DNA of 34,422 bases from an uncultured Collinsella sp. (GTDB taxonomy: Bacteria; Actinomycetota; Coriobacteriia; Coriobacteriales; Coriobacteriaceae). The position numbers were made by a program, and so were the translations under genes. How positions within the stretch are numbered: the stretch's first letter is position 1; each line of letters opens with the position of its first letter. The stretch covers positions 1-34,422 of the forward strand of contig CAAFQK010000002.1 of NCBI GenBank assembly GCA_900765115.1, in the 5' to 3' direction. Shown here one piece after another: positions 1 through 14,987 of this stretch. The notes below the pieces were generated by a model. The model searched no databases. It saw only the letters and a program-made list of their open reading frames with translations, and was not told the DNA's origin.

Positions 1-138
1 ATTTGGGGGTGAAATATTTCTTTTTGGGCCTTTTTATCCCAAAACAGGAATTTTTCCCCCCGCAACTTATTTTGGGGAAGAGGATACAAGCCGGGCATAC
101 AATGGACGTCGTTGTGTTGAGCTTACCGGGAGGTTGCT
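1..138. other. Upstream region of the GH13 gene, no gene seen
   Basis: This AT-rich stretch precedes the amylase-family gene. Positions 22-47 contain a weak inverted repeat (TTTTGGG and CCCAAAA around a T-rich loop), which could be the end of an upstream transcript. A TACAAT box at 98-103 could be a -10 element, but I find no convincing -35 at normal spacing. I see no protein-coding gene here that I would support. Confidence 0.35.
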
Positions 139-1515
139 ATGTGGGCATACGAGACGACGTTCTATCAGATCTATCCGCTGGGCTTTTGCGGAGCTCCGCG
201 CGAAAACGCCGCGCCCGTTGCTGAGGATGAACTCTCCCAAGCTGCCGGCGCCGCACCCAACCCCGATGCTCCCATTATGAAAATCGCCCAATGGGCCGAC
301 TACCTGCAGGGACTCGGTATTGGCGCCGTGCTGATCAATCCTCCACTCGAGTCTGATAGCCACGGTTACGACACGCGCAGCCTGCGCCATATCGACCGTC
401 GCCTGGGTGGGGATGCCGATTTTGCCGCCGTGTGCGAGACACTGCACGCCCATGGCATTCGCGTGGTGCTCGATGCCGTCTTCAACCACGTCGGTCGTGG
501 CTTTTGGGCTTTCCGCGATGTGCAGGAGCGCAAGTGGGACTCGCCCTACAAGGACTGGTTCCACATTAGCTTTGACGGCGACTCGTGCTATGGCGACGGC
601 TTTTGGTACGAGGGCTGGGAGGGCCATTTTGAACTCGTGAAGCTCAACCTGCAAAACCCCGCCGTGGTCGATTACCTGCTTGAGTCCGTGCGCCGCTGGG
701 CCGAGGTCTTTGGCGTCGACGGCCTGCGCTTGGACGTTGCCTATATGCTCGACCGCGACTTCATGCGCCGCCTGCACGCCTTTACCCGTGAGCTCAAGCC
801 CGACTTTGTGCTGATCGGCGAGACGCTCCACGGCGACTACAACCAGATCGTCAACGACGAGATGCTCGACTCCTGCACCAACTACGAGTGCTACAAGGGC
901 CTGTACTCCAGCTTTAACTCGGTCAACATGTTCGAGATTGCCCACTCGCTGCATCGCCAGTTTGGCGGTGACCCGTGGTGCATTTATCGCGGCAAGCATC
1001 TGCTGTCGTTTGTCGACAACCACGATGTGCCGCGCCTGGCGAGCATCCTTACCGACAAGTCCTGCCTGCGCCCCGCCTATGGCATGCTGTTTGGCATGCC
1101 GGGCATTCCGTGCGTCTACTATGGCAGCGAGTGGGGGATTGCCGGCGAAAAGGGCGGTTCCGATGGCGATTGGGCGCTGCGTCCTGCGCTCGATGAGCCT
1201 GCGCCCAACGATCTGACGACATTTGTCACGCAGCTGGCGCACCTGCGCTCGGCAAACGATGCGGCGGCTCGTGCCCTCAACTATGGTGCCTATCGCAACG
1301 TGGTGATCCAGAACAAGCAGCTGCTGTTCGAGCGCGCCTGCGACGACGCGACGGTGCTCGTGGCGGTCAATGCCGTGAACGAGCCCTATACCTTTGGAGC
1401 CGGCGAACTCAACGGCTCCTTCGTCGACTTGCTTGCCGACGATGCTCCCACGGTCGAGCTGACGGGTACCCTTGAGCTTGCACCCTACGAGGTGCGCTAT
1501 CTGTTGAGGGCCTAG
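139..1515 (+). CDS. GH13 alpha-amylase-family glycoside hydrolase
   Basis: This 458-residue cytoplasmic enzyme (no signal peptide) probably hydrolyses alpha-1,4 or alpha-1,6 links in maltodextrin-like oligosaccharides. The GH13 barrel motifs are visible in order: DAVFNH near residue 112, GLRLDV with nucleophile Asp199, IGET with acid/base Glu228, and FVDNHD with Asp296. The catalytic triad is therefore complete. The protein starts directly with the barrel (ETTFYQIYPLGF), so it lacks the N-terminal beta-sandwich of neopullulanases and branching enzymes; a short C-terminal beta domain follows the barrel. The ATG at 139 is preceded by GGGAGG at 128-133. The next gene starts three bases after the stop, so the two are probably cotranscribed. 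Family membership is clear, but exact substrate specificity cannot be read from the sequence. Confidence 0.88.
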   Translation: MWAYETTFYQIYPLGFCGAPRENAAPVAEDELSQAAGAAPNPDAPIMKIAQWADYLQGLGIGAVLINPPLESDSHGYDTRSLRHIDRRLGGDADFAAVCETLHAHGIRVVLDAVFNHVGRGFWAFRDVQERKWDSPYKDWFHISFDGDSCYGDGFWYEGWEGHFELVKLNLQNPAVVDYLLESVRRWAEVFGVDGLRLDVAYMLDRDFMRRLHAFTRELKPDFVLIGETLHGDYNQIVNDEMLDSCTNYECYKGLYSSFNSVNMFEIAHSLHRQFGGDPWCIYRGKHLLSFVDNHDVPRLASILTDKSCLRPAYGMLFGMPGIPCVYYGSEWGIAGEKGGSDGDWALRPALDEPAPNDLTTFVTQLAHLRSANDAAARALNYGAYRNVVIQNKQLLFERACDDATVLVAVNAVNEPYTFGAGELNGSFVDLLADDAPTVELTGTLELAPYEVRYLLRA

Positions 1516-1518
1516 ATC

Positions 1519-2088
1519 ATGACAGCGCCGGACGAGGGCTATCAACATATTGAGCATGGGTTTGAACCCGTGTTTGACGAGCACTCGCGCGTTTTGGTGC
1601 TGGGGTCGTTTCCCTCGGTGCTTTCGCGCGCCAATGCCTTTTATTACGGCAATCCTCAGAACCGCTTTTGGCGCGTGATGGCTGCGTGTCTTAGTGTGCC
1701 CGTGCCGCCCAACGAGGGCGACCCTTTGGCAAGCGGTGAGCCCGCGACGCTCGACGCCTCGATTGCCGCCAAGCGATCCATGCTGTTGAACGGTGGCGTG
1801 GCCCTGTGGGATGTGATTGAGAGCTGCGACATTAAGGGCTCGAGCGACGCGAGCATTCGCAACGTTGTGCCGGCACATATCGAGCGCATTACCGGCGCAG
1901 CTCCCATTGAGCAGGTGATATGCAACGGTGGTACAGCTGGCCGGCTCTACAAGCGCTATCTACAAGAACGCACCGGGCTGCCTGCCATCGTCCCGCCCTC
2001 GACAAGTCCCGCCAATGCCGCCTGGCGCCTGGAGCGTCTTGTTGAGCGTTGGAACGGCGCCGCCGATTGGCGGGCTTCTTCGATTTAG
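1519..2088 (+). CDS. DNA-deoxyinosine (hypoxanthine) glycosylase, UDG superfamily
   Basis: This 189-residue protein belongs to the uracil-DNA glycosylase superfamily and most resembles the hypoxanthine-DNA glycosylase branch, which removes deaminated adenine from DNA. The family signatures are GSFPS at residues 29-33, a YYGNPQNRFW segment at 42-51 in the base pocket, and a late NGGTAG motif with the following Lys-Arg-Tyr. It would act on chromosomal DNA in base-excision repair. It starts three bases after the amylase-family stop codon. It ends convergently with the minus-strand gene, sharing four bases (2085-2088). Family assignment is good. Hypoxanthine rather than uracil specificity is inferred from the motif pattern. 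Confidence 0.8.
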   Translation: MTAPDEGYQHIEHGFEPVFDEHSRVLVLGSFPSVLSRANAFYYGNPQNRFWRVMAACLSVPVPPNEGDPLASGEPATLDASIAAKRSMLLNGGVALWDVIESCDIKGSSDASIRNVVPAHIERITGAAPIEQVICNGGTAGRLYKRYLQERTGLPAIVPPSTSPANAAWRLERLVERWNGAADWRASSI

Positions 2089-2738
2089 CAGTTTGAGTGT
2101 TTGGCAAGACGTCTCATAACGGCGTGCCAGATCGGTGTGGGCAGTGCAGGCTCGGCGCGTACCATGCCGTCGGTGTCGGCGCCGCCCGTTGCTGCGCCAC
2201 CGAGCTTCTGCGCGTGTTCGACGGAACACCCCATGCGAATGGCGCCCACGAGCTTGTCCATGGCCTCCGAAAACGGTCGTCGCAAGAGTCCCATGCGCGG
2301 GGAGCGACGAAGCGCCGCAATGCCGCTGCCGGCGCAGATGACAACGCCGCCACACCACAATTGGCCCTGGCGTTCGCATGCCTTGTGCAGACGAACGGCG
2401 GCCCCACGCGCCTGTTCAGCGCCCTCTTGTGCGGCTCGAATCACGGCATAGACACGCGTTCCCGTACCGCCAAAGCGATCGAGTATCTGCTCGACAGCGA
2501 TCATGGCCTCATCATCAAGTGCATCATCAACAGCGAGCACTATGCCATCGACTGCACCGGCATCATCCACCCCCAAATCGACCGGGCGGGGGAGCGCGGT
2601 GCCAGAAAGCTGAGCATAGGCGGCGATGGCATCCTGCAGGTCCCAAAGCAAAAACTCAAGATCGGCGCTATCGGGAATGCTGATATACGCAATGGTTTGC
2701 AACGTTTTTGGTACATCGCCGCGCGCGGTCGTCTCCAT
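2085..2738 (-). CDS. Uncharacterised protein, possible flavodoxin-like fold
   Basis: I do not recognise this 217-residue protein. It alternates hydrophobic strand-like and helical segments (for example QTIAYISIPDS near residue 14, DGIVLAVDDAL near 63, RVYAVIRAAQEG near 95, GGVVICAGSGI near 129). This looks like an alpha/beta Rossmann-type fold, and the Gly-rich VICAGSGI segment recalls NADPH:FMN reductases of the flavodoxin superfamily. No FMN-phosphate loop is clear, so that reading is weak. It has no signal peptide or membrane segment. The ATG is preceded on the minus strand by AAAGGAGG, so the start is well supported. It is transcribed divergently from the aminotransferase gene and converges on the glycosylase gene with a four-base overlap. 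It is real by start signal and codon use; its function is unknown. Confidence 0.7.
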   Translation of the reverse strand: METTARGDVPKTLQTIAYISIPDSADLEFLLWDLQDAIAAYAQLSGTALPRPVDLGVDDAGAVDGIVLAVDDALDDEAMIAVEQILDRFGGTGTRVYAVIRAAQEGAEQARGAAVRLHKACERQGQLWCGGVVICAGSGIAALRRSPRMGLLRRPFSEAMDKLVGAIRMGCSVEHAQKLGGAATGGADTDGMVRAEPALPTPIWHAVMRRLAKHSNC

Positions 2739-2831
2739 GCCGCCTCCTTTCCGGTTGGTTTCCGTTTAGGTTACACCGTCTGGCGGCGCCCCGCCGCGCT
2801 ATCCTAGTGCAACCCTTACGAAAGGAACGCC

Positions 2832-3968
2832 ATGCGTCTGCCCATGAATACCTCGCTTGCCACGCTCAAGCCCTCCGGCATCCGCCGGATCAACGCGCTC
2901 GCCGCCCAGCACCCGGGGTGCATCGCGCTTGCGCTTGGCGAGCCCGATTTTCCCACGCCCGATGTGATTAGCGCCGAGGTGACCGCCGCACTGGACCGCG
3001 GTGACACGCACTATCCGCCCAACAACGGTCGCCCCGCCCTGCGTGAGGCGTTATCTGCCTACATGGGGGATGCGGGCCTTACGTTTTCGGCGGACGAGGT
3101 CATTCTGACCGACGGTGCGACCGAGGCCCTGTCGGCAGCATTCATGGCTATGCTCAACCCAGGCGACGAGGTCATTATCCCCACGCCGGCCTTTGGCCTG
3201 TACGAGAGCATCGTCGTGGCCAATCACGCCAAGGCGGTCTTTTTGGATACGGAGCCTGCGCAATTCCAGATTGACGAGGACGCACTTCGTGCTTACGTGA
3301 CGCCGGCGACCAAGGCCATCGTCATCTGTTCGCCCAACAATCCTACGGGTTGCATCCTCAACACGGCGTCGCTCGACGCCGTGGCGCGCGTGGCGGAGGA
3401 GGCGGGCATCTACGTGGTCTGCGACGACGTATACAACCGCCTGGTTTATGTGGATGGCTACGAGCGCTTTGCCCAGCGTCACCCGGAGCTGCGTGAGCAG
3501 ACGGTCGTCATCGAGAGCTTCTCCAAGCCCTGGGCCATGACCGGCTGGCGCTTGGGCTGGCTCGCAGCCGCAGCCCCCGTTATCGCCGAGATCGTAAAGG
3601 CCCACCAATACTTAGTATCGAGCACCGTCTCCTTCGAGATGGACGCCGCAGCCCGAGCCCTGACCGTCGACCCAACCCCCATGCTCGAAGTCTACCGAGC
3701 CCGTCGCGAACGCGTACTCGCGGCCTTAGACGCCATGGGCCTCGACGTAGTAGAGCCCGCAGGAGCCTTCTACACTTTCCCGAGCATCAAAAAGTTCGGC
3801 CTAACCAGCGAAGACTTCTGCATCAAAGCCATCAAAGAGGCAAACGTAGCCCTAGTCCCGGGCGACTGTTTCGGAACCGAAGGCCACATCCGCCTAAGCT
3901 ACTGCGTCTCCGACAAAGACCTAGACGAAGGCCTCCACCGCCTGTCCACCTTCATTTCGACCTTATAG
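2832..3968 (+). CDS. PLP-dependent class I/II aminotransferase
   Basis: This 378-residue fold-type I aminotransferase moves an amino group between an amino acid and a 2-oxo acid, using pyridoxal phosphate in the cytoplasm. The PLP lysine is Lys232 in SFSKPWAMTGWR. Other visible motifs are GEPDFPTP near residue 36, SPNNPTG with Asn170, the Asp199/Tyr201 pair in CDDVYN, and a C-terminal GHIRLSY arginine that binds the substrate carboxylate. The pattern fits the aspartate/aromatic group, but the exact substrate is not decidable. The ATG at 2832 follows AAAGGA at 2821-2826; an ATG at 2844 is possible. Base use changes around 3600: the last third is rich in C- and A-ending codons such as GTA, CTA and GCA, unlike the first two thirds. 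It stands alone, followed by the first long palindrome. Confidence 0.87.
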   Translation: MRLPMNTSLATLKPSGIRRINALAAQHPGCIALALGEPDFPTPDVISAEVTAALDRGDTHYPPNNGRPALREALSAYMGDAGLTFSADEVILTDGATEALSAAFMAMLNPGDEVIIPTPAFGLYESIVVANHAKAVFLDTEPAQFQIDEDALRAYVTPATKAIVICSPNNPTGCILNTASLDAVARVAEEAGIYVVCDDVYNRLVYVDGYERFAQRHPELREQTVVIESFSKPWAMTGWRLGWLAAAAPVIAEIVKAHQYLVSSTVSFEMDAAARALTVDPTPMLEVYRARRERVLAALDAMGLDVVEPAGAFYTFPSIKKFGLTSEDFCIKAIKEANVALVPGDCFGTEGHIRLSYCVSDKDLDEGLHRLSTFISTL

Positions 3969-4018
3969 TCCTTAGGGACGCAACACATCAGCCCACCGAC
4001 ATAAGGATTATGCGTGGG

Positions 4019-4240
4019 GGCGTCGCTCAACGGAAAACCGGGCTGCCCCAAAGTCACCGCAGGCCGCGCCGCCGAAGGCCGGGCGCAAGGTTTTCGTAGA
4101 TTCCGCACGAGCCGGAAAGCACTTAATGTGCTTTCCGAGCGAGCCCAGGACCTGACCGAGCGAAAACCTTGCGCCCGGCCTTCGGCGGCGCGGCCGGATG
4201 GTGGAATTGTGTGCAGCCCGGTTTTCCGTTGACCGACGCC
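4019..4240 (+). repeat. Long nested palindrome, copy 1 of a three-member family
   Basis: This gene-free element has three nested pairings. The outer arms are 4019-4046 and 4213-4240 (28 bases, one mismatch). The middle arms are 4062-4096 and 4161-4195 (35 bases, perfect complements). The tip hairpin pairs GGAAAGCAC at 4114-4122 with GTGCTTTCC at 4128-4136 around a TTAAT loop. The core around the tip (TTCCGCACGAGCC on the left, GCGAGCCCAGGAC on the right) is shared with the copy at 17043-17183 and partly with the one at 34341-34422, while the long arms are not. No T-tract follows, so it is not a simple terminator. It separates the aminotransferase gene from the rplJ promoter. Confidence 0.9.
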
Positions 4241-4257
4241 GGGGTCCCCGCCATAAT
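4229..4257 (+). promoter_or_regulatory. Promoter of the rplJ-rplL operon
   Basis: TTGACC at 4229-4234 and CATAAT at 4252-4257 are separated by exactly 17 bases. This is a near-consensus housekeeping promoter. It sits immediately upstream of the L10 leader, with transcription expected to start near 4264. The -35 box lies inside the right outer arm of the palindrome. Confidence 0.75.
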
Positions 4258-4279
4258 ACTTTCGGTTCACGCACGAATC

Positions 4280-4370
4280 CGCTGCCAGAGACAGCCGGCG
4301 CAAACGGGTCTTACCCGCGAGCTTAATGGGACTTCCCGCCAGCCGAGGTGGTCGAGTAGATATGTCTTCT
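4280..4370 (+). promoter_or_regulatory. Ribosomal protein L10 leader (autoregulatory mRNA element)
   Basis: The sequence carries recognisable L10-leader landmarks: the AGACAGCCGGCG segment at 4289-4300, the ACGGGTCTTACCCG hairpin, CTTAATGGG, and CCAGCCGAGGTGG near 4340-4351. In bacteria with this leader, the L10 or L10-(L12)4 complex binds it to reduce rplJ-rplL expression. Here it is followed by an intrinsic hairpin at 4371, so regulation is probably by attenuation. Identification is by sequence resemblance, not by a covariance search. Confidence 0.8.
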
Positions 4371-4407
4371 CGCCCCCGTCGCTCATGCAGCGCGGGGGCT
4401 TTCTTTT
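4371..4407 (+). terminator. Attenuator hairpin in the rplJ leader
   Basis: GCCCCCGTCGCT pairs with AGCGCGGGGGC around a short CATGC-containing loop and is followed by a T-rich run (TTTCTTTTT). It lies after the L10 leader and before the rplJ ribosome-binding site. The likely job is conditional termination linked to L10 binding. Confidence 0.75.
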
Positions 4408-4473
4408 TGGACATGCCCCCGTCACGTCCTTGTGGCGGACCGTGCCCGGAAAGAATTCGAGGAGGTGTAATTC

Positions 4474-4995
4474 ATGCCCCAGCAGTACAAAATCGACAAG
4501 GTTGCAGAGATCGAGTCCCGTATCGCCGAGAACGCCGGTCTGTTCGTCGTCAACTACAACGGTCTGACGGTTAAGCAGGCTCAGGAGCTGCGTCATCAGC
4601 TTCGCGAGTGCGGCGCCGAGATGAAGGTCTACAAGAACAACCTGGTCAAGATCGCTCTCAAGAACCAGGAGCAGCCCGAGCTCGACGAGATCCTCGCCGG
4701 CCCCGTCGCTTATGTGTTCTACGAGTCCGAGCCGGTCGAGGCCGCTAAGGCCCTTAAGGACTTCTCCGCTAAGTCCAAGGGCGTCCTTGAGATCAAGGGC
4801 GGTATCTCCGACGGCAAGGCCGTTTCCGCTGATGATGTTAAGGCTATCGCCGAGCTGCCCACCAAGGATCAGCTTCTCGGCCAGATTGCCGGTCTCATCT
4901 CCGGTTTCGCTCGCGACATCGCTGTCTGCGTCAACGGCGTTTCCTCTGGTCTCGCTCGTTCGATCCAGCAGGTCTCCGAGCAGAAGGCAGCCTAG
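4474..4995 (+). CDS. rplJ: 50S ribosomal protein L10
   Basis: This 173-residue protein anchors the L12 dimers to the ribosomal stalk and binds 23S rRNA. It shows the L10 pattern: N-terminal KVAEIESRIAENAGLFVVNY, a YKNNLVKIAL segment near residue 51, and a C-terminal helix that carries L12. The ATG is preceded by GAGGAGGTG at 4460-4468. It is followed by rplL after about 100 bases and preceded by the L10 leader and attenuator, which point to autogenous control. The usual upstream neighbours rplK and rplA are not in this window; an aminotransferase gene and a long palindrome lie there instead. Confidence 0.96.
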   Translation: MPQQYKIDKVAEIESRIAENAGLFVVNYNGLTVKQAQELRHQLRECGAEMKVYKNNLVKIALKNQEQPELDEILAGPVAYVFYESEPVEAAKALKDFSAKSKGVLEIKGGISDGKAVSADDVKAIAELPTKDQLLGQIAGLISGFARDIAVCVNGVSSGLARSIQQVSEQKAA

Positions 4996-5097
4996 TTGCT
5001 GTTTTCACCCGCGGCGGCAACGCCGCACCCCTGGCGCATTCGCGCTGTGTTTTAACTGATCTCCGTGCACAGACACGGAAACCGAAAGGACTTAGAA

Positions 5098-5475
5098 ATG
5101 GCTAAGCTTACCACCGATGAGATCATCGATGCTCTTAAGGAAATGACCCTTCTCGAGGCTTCCGAGCTCGTCAAGGCTATCGAGGACACCTTCGGCGTTT
5201 CCGCCGCTGCTCCTGCCGCTGTTGTCGCCGCTCCCGCTGCTGGCGCTGCTGAGGCCGAGGAGAAGACCGAGTTTGACGTCGTGCTCGAGGGCTTCGGCGA
5301 CAACAAGATCCAGGTCATCAAGGCCGTCCGTGAGCTCACCAACCTTGGCCTGAAGGAGGCCAAGGAGGTCGTCGAGGGCGCTCCCAAGGCTGTTCTCGAG
5401 GGTGCCAAGAAGGAGGACGCCGAGGCTGCCAAGGAGAAGCTCGAGGCTGCTGGCGCTGCTGTCACCCTCAAGTAA
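5098..5475 (+). CDS. rplL: 50S ribosomal protein L7/L12
   Basis: This 125-residue stalk protein recruits translational GTPases, including the EF-G encoded at 18333. It has the expected N-terminal dimerisation helices (residues 1-35), an Ala/Pro-rich hinge (about 38-55) and the C-terminal factor-binding domain with EFDVVLEGFGDNKIQVIK and GLKEAKEVVE. The chosen ATG at 5098 follows GAAAGGA at 5084-5090. An in-frame upstream ATG at 5065 lacks such a site and would add 11 residues foreign to the family. It is cotranscribed with rplJ, and the operon ends at the terminator starting at 5503. Confidence 0.97.
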   Translation: MAKLTTDEIIDALKEMTLLEASELVKAIEDTFGVSAAAPAAVVAAPAAGAAEAEEKTEFDVVLEGFGDNKIQVIKAVRELTNLGLKEAKEVVEGAPKAVLEGAKKEDAEAAKEKLEAAGAAVTLK

Positions 5476-5502
5476 TCAGGCTTTCTCGCCAGATTTCTTT
5501 GC

Positions 5503-5536
5503 AGACGGGGTTCGCATTGCGAGCCCCGTCTTTTTT
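5503..5536 (+). terminator. Terminator after rplL
   Basis: A GC-rich stem (GACGGGGTTCGC pairing with GCGAGCCCCGTC, one G-U pair) is followed directly by TTTTTT. It ends the rplJ-rplL transcript, so rpoB is not reached by simple read-through. Confidence 0.9.
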
Positions 5537-5665
5537 GTTTTTCGGTCCCTCGACATCGGTAGCTCAAACTGCCATGTTCTGTGATTTGCGTCGTATCGGG
5601 CACCCTGCCGTTGGGCAATAAAATTGCACCATTCGAGCAATAATTTGCGTTGACCTGCTGAAGAA

Positions 5666-5693
5666 TTGTCTCTGCCTTGTAGCGACATATAGT
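5666..5693 (+). promoter_or_regulatory. Candidate promoter of galU
   Basis: TTGTCT at 5666-5671 and TATAGT at 5688-5693 are separated by 16 bases. Transcription would start near 5700, about 90 bases before the galU ATG. The rest of the 5537-5789 gap shows no gene or strong structure. Confidence 0.45.
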
Positions 5694-5789
5694 TCCAGCG
5701 GTAAGATGCTTAGGTATCGCAATTTGGTCTGCGGCTGTGTGCCGCACGCATGGGGCGCTTTTGCGCCTGCGAAAGGATCTTTGAATAAC

Positions 5790-6698
5790 ATGAAGGCAAT
5801 CATCCCCGCCGCCGGTCTTGGCACGCGTTTTCTGCCTGGCACTAAGTGCACGCCCAAAGAGATGCTGCCGGTGCTCGACAAGCCCGTCATTCAGTATGTC
5901 GTTGAGGAGGCGCTCGACCCCGAGGAGGTCGACGATGCCATCATCGTTACTTCTCCCGGCAAGCCCGAGCTGCTGAACTACTTCCAGCCCGATCGCTCGC
6001 TCGAGAACCTGCTGCGCGAGCGCGGCAAGAACGCCTATGCCGATGCCGTCGCCCACGCTGGCGGTATGCCGGTCGACTTCCGTTATCAGTACGAGCCCAA
6101 GGGCCTCGGCCATGCTATCCGCTCTGCTGCCGACGCCGTGGCAGGGGAGAACTTCCTGGTTCTTCTGGGCGACTACGTTGTGCCTAACCGCGACATCTGC
6201 GACAAGATGCTCGCCGTTTCCAAGGAGCACGGTGGCGCTTCGGTTATCGCCGTCGCTGCTTGCTCGCCCGAGGAAGTCAGCCGCTACGGCGTTATCGCCG
6301 GCGAGCGCGTCGGTTCGCTCGAGGGCGCCGAGGACGTTGCCGATGCAGAGCCGGGCGCTGTCTGGCGTATCGGCGGTCTGGTCGAGAAGCCCGCTCCCGA
6401 GGCTGCTCCGTCCAACCTGTACATCGTCGGCCGCTATCTGCTGAGCCCGCTGGTCATGGACCTGCTGGCAGATCAGCAGGCCGGCAAGGGCGGCGAGATC
6501 CAGCTCACCGACGCCATGGCCCGTTCGCTCGACCGCGAGGCCATGTATGCCGTCGTCATCGACCCGCTGTCGGGCTACGACACCGGCACTCCCTCTGGCT
6601 GGATGGCCACCAACGCCCTCATGGCTGCAAGCGATCCCCGCTTTGCCGGCGCCTTCTGGGACGCCATCGACGAGCGCGGCGGATTGATGCGCAAGTAA
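5790..6698 (+). CDS. galU: UTP-glucose-1-phosphate uridylyltransferase
   Basis: This 302-residue enzyme makes UDP-glucose from UTP and glucose 1-phosphate, feeding envelope glycan and galactose metabolism. The nucleotidyltransferase signature GLGTRFLP is at residues 9-16, followed by the catalytic-lysine region TPKEMLPVLDKP. Later family segments are EPKGLGHAI near 101, LLGDYV near 125, VEKP near 200 and GYDTG near 271. The ATG at 5790 gives the usual MKAIIPAAG start. GAAAGGA at 5771-5777 lies 12 bases before it, slightly far, and an in-frame TTG at 5781 is an alternative. The gene has its own terminator and candidate promoter and sits between rplL and rpoB, where most bacteria have no gene. 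Confidence 0.95.
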   Translation: MKAIIPAAGLGTRFLPGTKCTPKEMLPVLDKPVIQYVVEEALDPEEVDDAIIVTSPGKPELLNYFQPDRSLENLLRERGKNAYADAVAHAGGMPVDFRYQYEPKGLGHAIRSAADAVAGENFLVLLGDYVVPNRDICDKMLAVSKEHGGASVIAVAACSPEEVSRYGVIAGERVGSLEGAEDVADAEPGAVWRIGGLVEKPAPEAAPSNLYIVGRYLLSPLVMDLLADQQAGKGGEIQLTDAMARSLDREAMYAVVIDPLSGYDTGTPSGWMATNALMAASDPRFAGAFWDAIDERGGLMRK

Positions 6699-6718
6699 GC
6701 CTTCGGACATCGACATTT

Positions 6719-6751
6719 ACGGGCGCGGACCTCGGTTCGCGCCCGTTTTTT
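6719..6751 (+). terminator. Terminator after galU
   Basis: The stem GGGCGCGGACC pairs with GGTTCGCGCCC (one G-U pair) around a tiny loop and is followed by GTTTTTT. This isolates galU transcription from rpoB. Confidence 0.88.
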
Positions 6752-6794
6752 ATAAGAGCTGCGATTGCCGGCTCTCTGTTCACAGAAAATATAT

Positions 6795-6806
6795 GAACAT
6801 ATGTTC
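6795..6806. promoter_or_regulatory. LexA-like palindrome GAACATATGTTC
   Basis: A perfect 12-bp palindrome, followed by G, matches the GAAC-N4-GTTC shape of Gram-positive SOS boxes. It is bracketed by an 8-bp inverted repeat (ACAGAAAA at 6782-6789 and TTTTCTGT at 6831-6838). It lies about 80 bases upstream of the proposed rpoB -35 box. No SOS gene is adjacent, so a role is only inferred. Confidence 0.45.
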
Positions 6807-6884
6807 GATACACATACATCTACCTGCGTGTTTTCTGTCGAAAAACTTTGCTACTCCAAAAACTCAATCGCGTCAAGGCTTTTC

Positions 6885-6912
6885 TTGCCCAACGGTCGCT
6901 ACCTGATAAACT
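6885..6912 (+). promoter_or_regulatory. Promoter of rpoB-rpoC
   Basis: TTGCCC at 6885-6890 is followed after 16 bases by TAAACT at 6907-6912, with a TG one base upstream of the -10 hexamer (extended -10). Transcription would start near 6919 and give a 5' leader of about 67 bases. That leader contains a small GGCGA/TCGCC hairpin at 6933-6951. Confidence 0.6.
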
Positions 6913-6985
6913 ATTAGGTTGCGATAACTGGCGAAGCTATGCCTCGCCAACCCACCGAGCATTTCCGTGAAGGAGGAAAAACCTG

Positions 6986-10477
<3,492 letters not shown>

Positions 10478-10483
10478 TTGACT

Positions 10484-14959
<4,476 letters not shown>

Positions 14960-14987
14960 TTTCCTAGTACGTTAACCGTCCTTCCAA

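Noticed and set aside
67..1878. A 603-codon antisense frame over the GH13 and glycosylase genes
   Set aside because: It is a shadow of two well-supported sense genes with intact catalytic motifs.
4019..4240. Reading the long palindromes as ordinary Rho-independent terminators
   Set aside because: The stems are far longer than terminators and no T-run follows. The shared core sits in the loop side of the structure, not at its base.
3899..4414. Open frames running through the first long palindrome
   Set aside because: Their translations are self-mirrored, Arg/Gly/Ala-rich products of the inverted arms. The region is better explained as a structured non-coding element.
5052..6716. A 554-codon antisense frame over rplL and galU
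   Set aside because: It crosses two clear genes and a terminator, and has no plausible start signal or family similarity.
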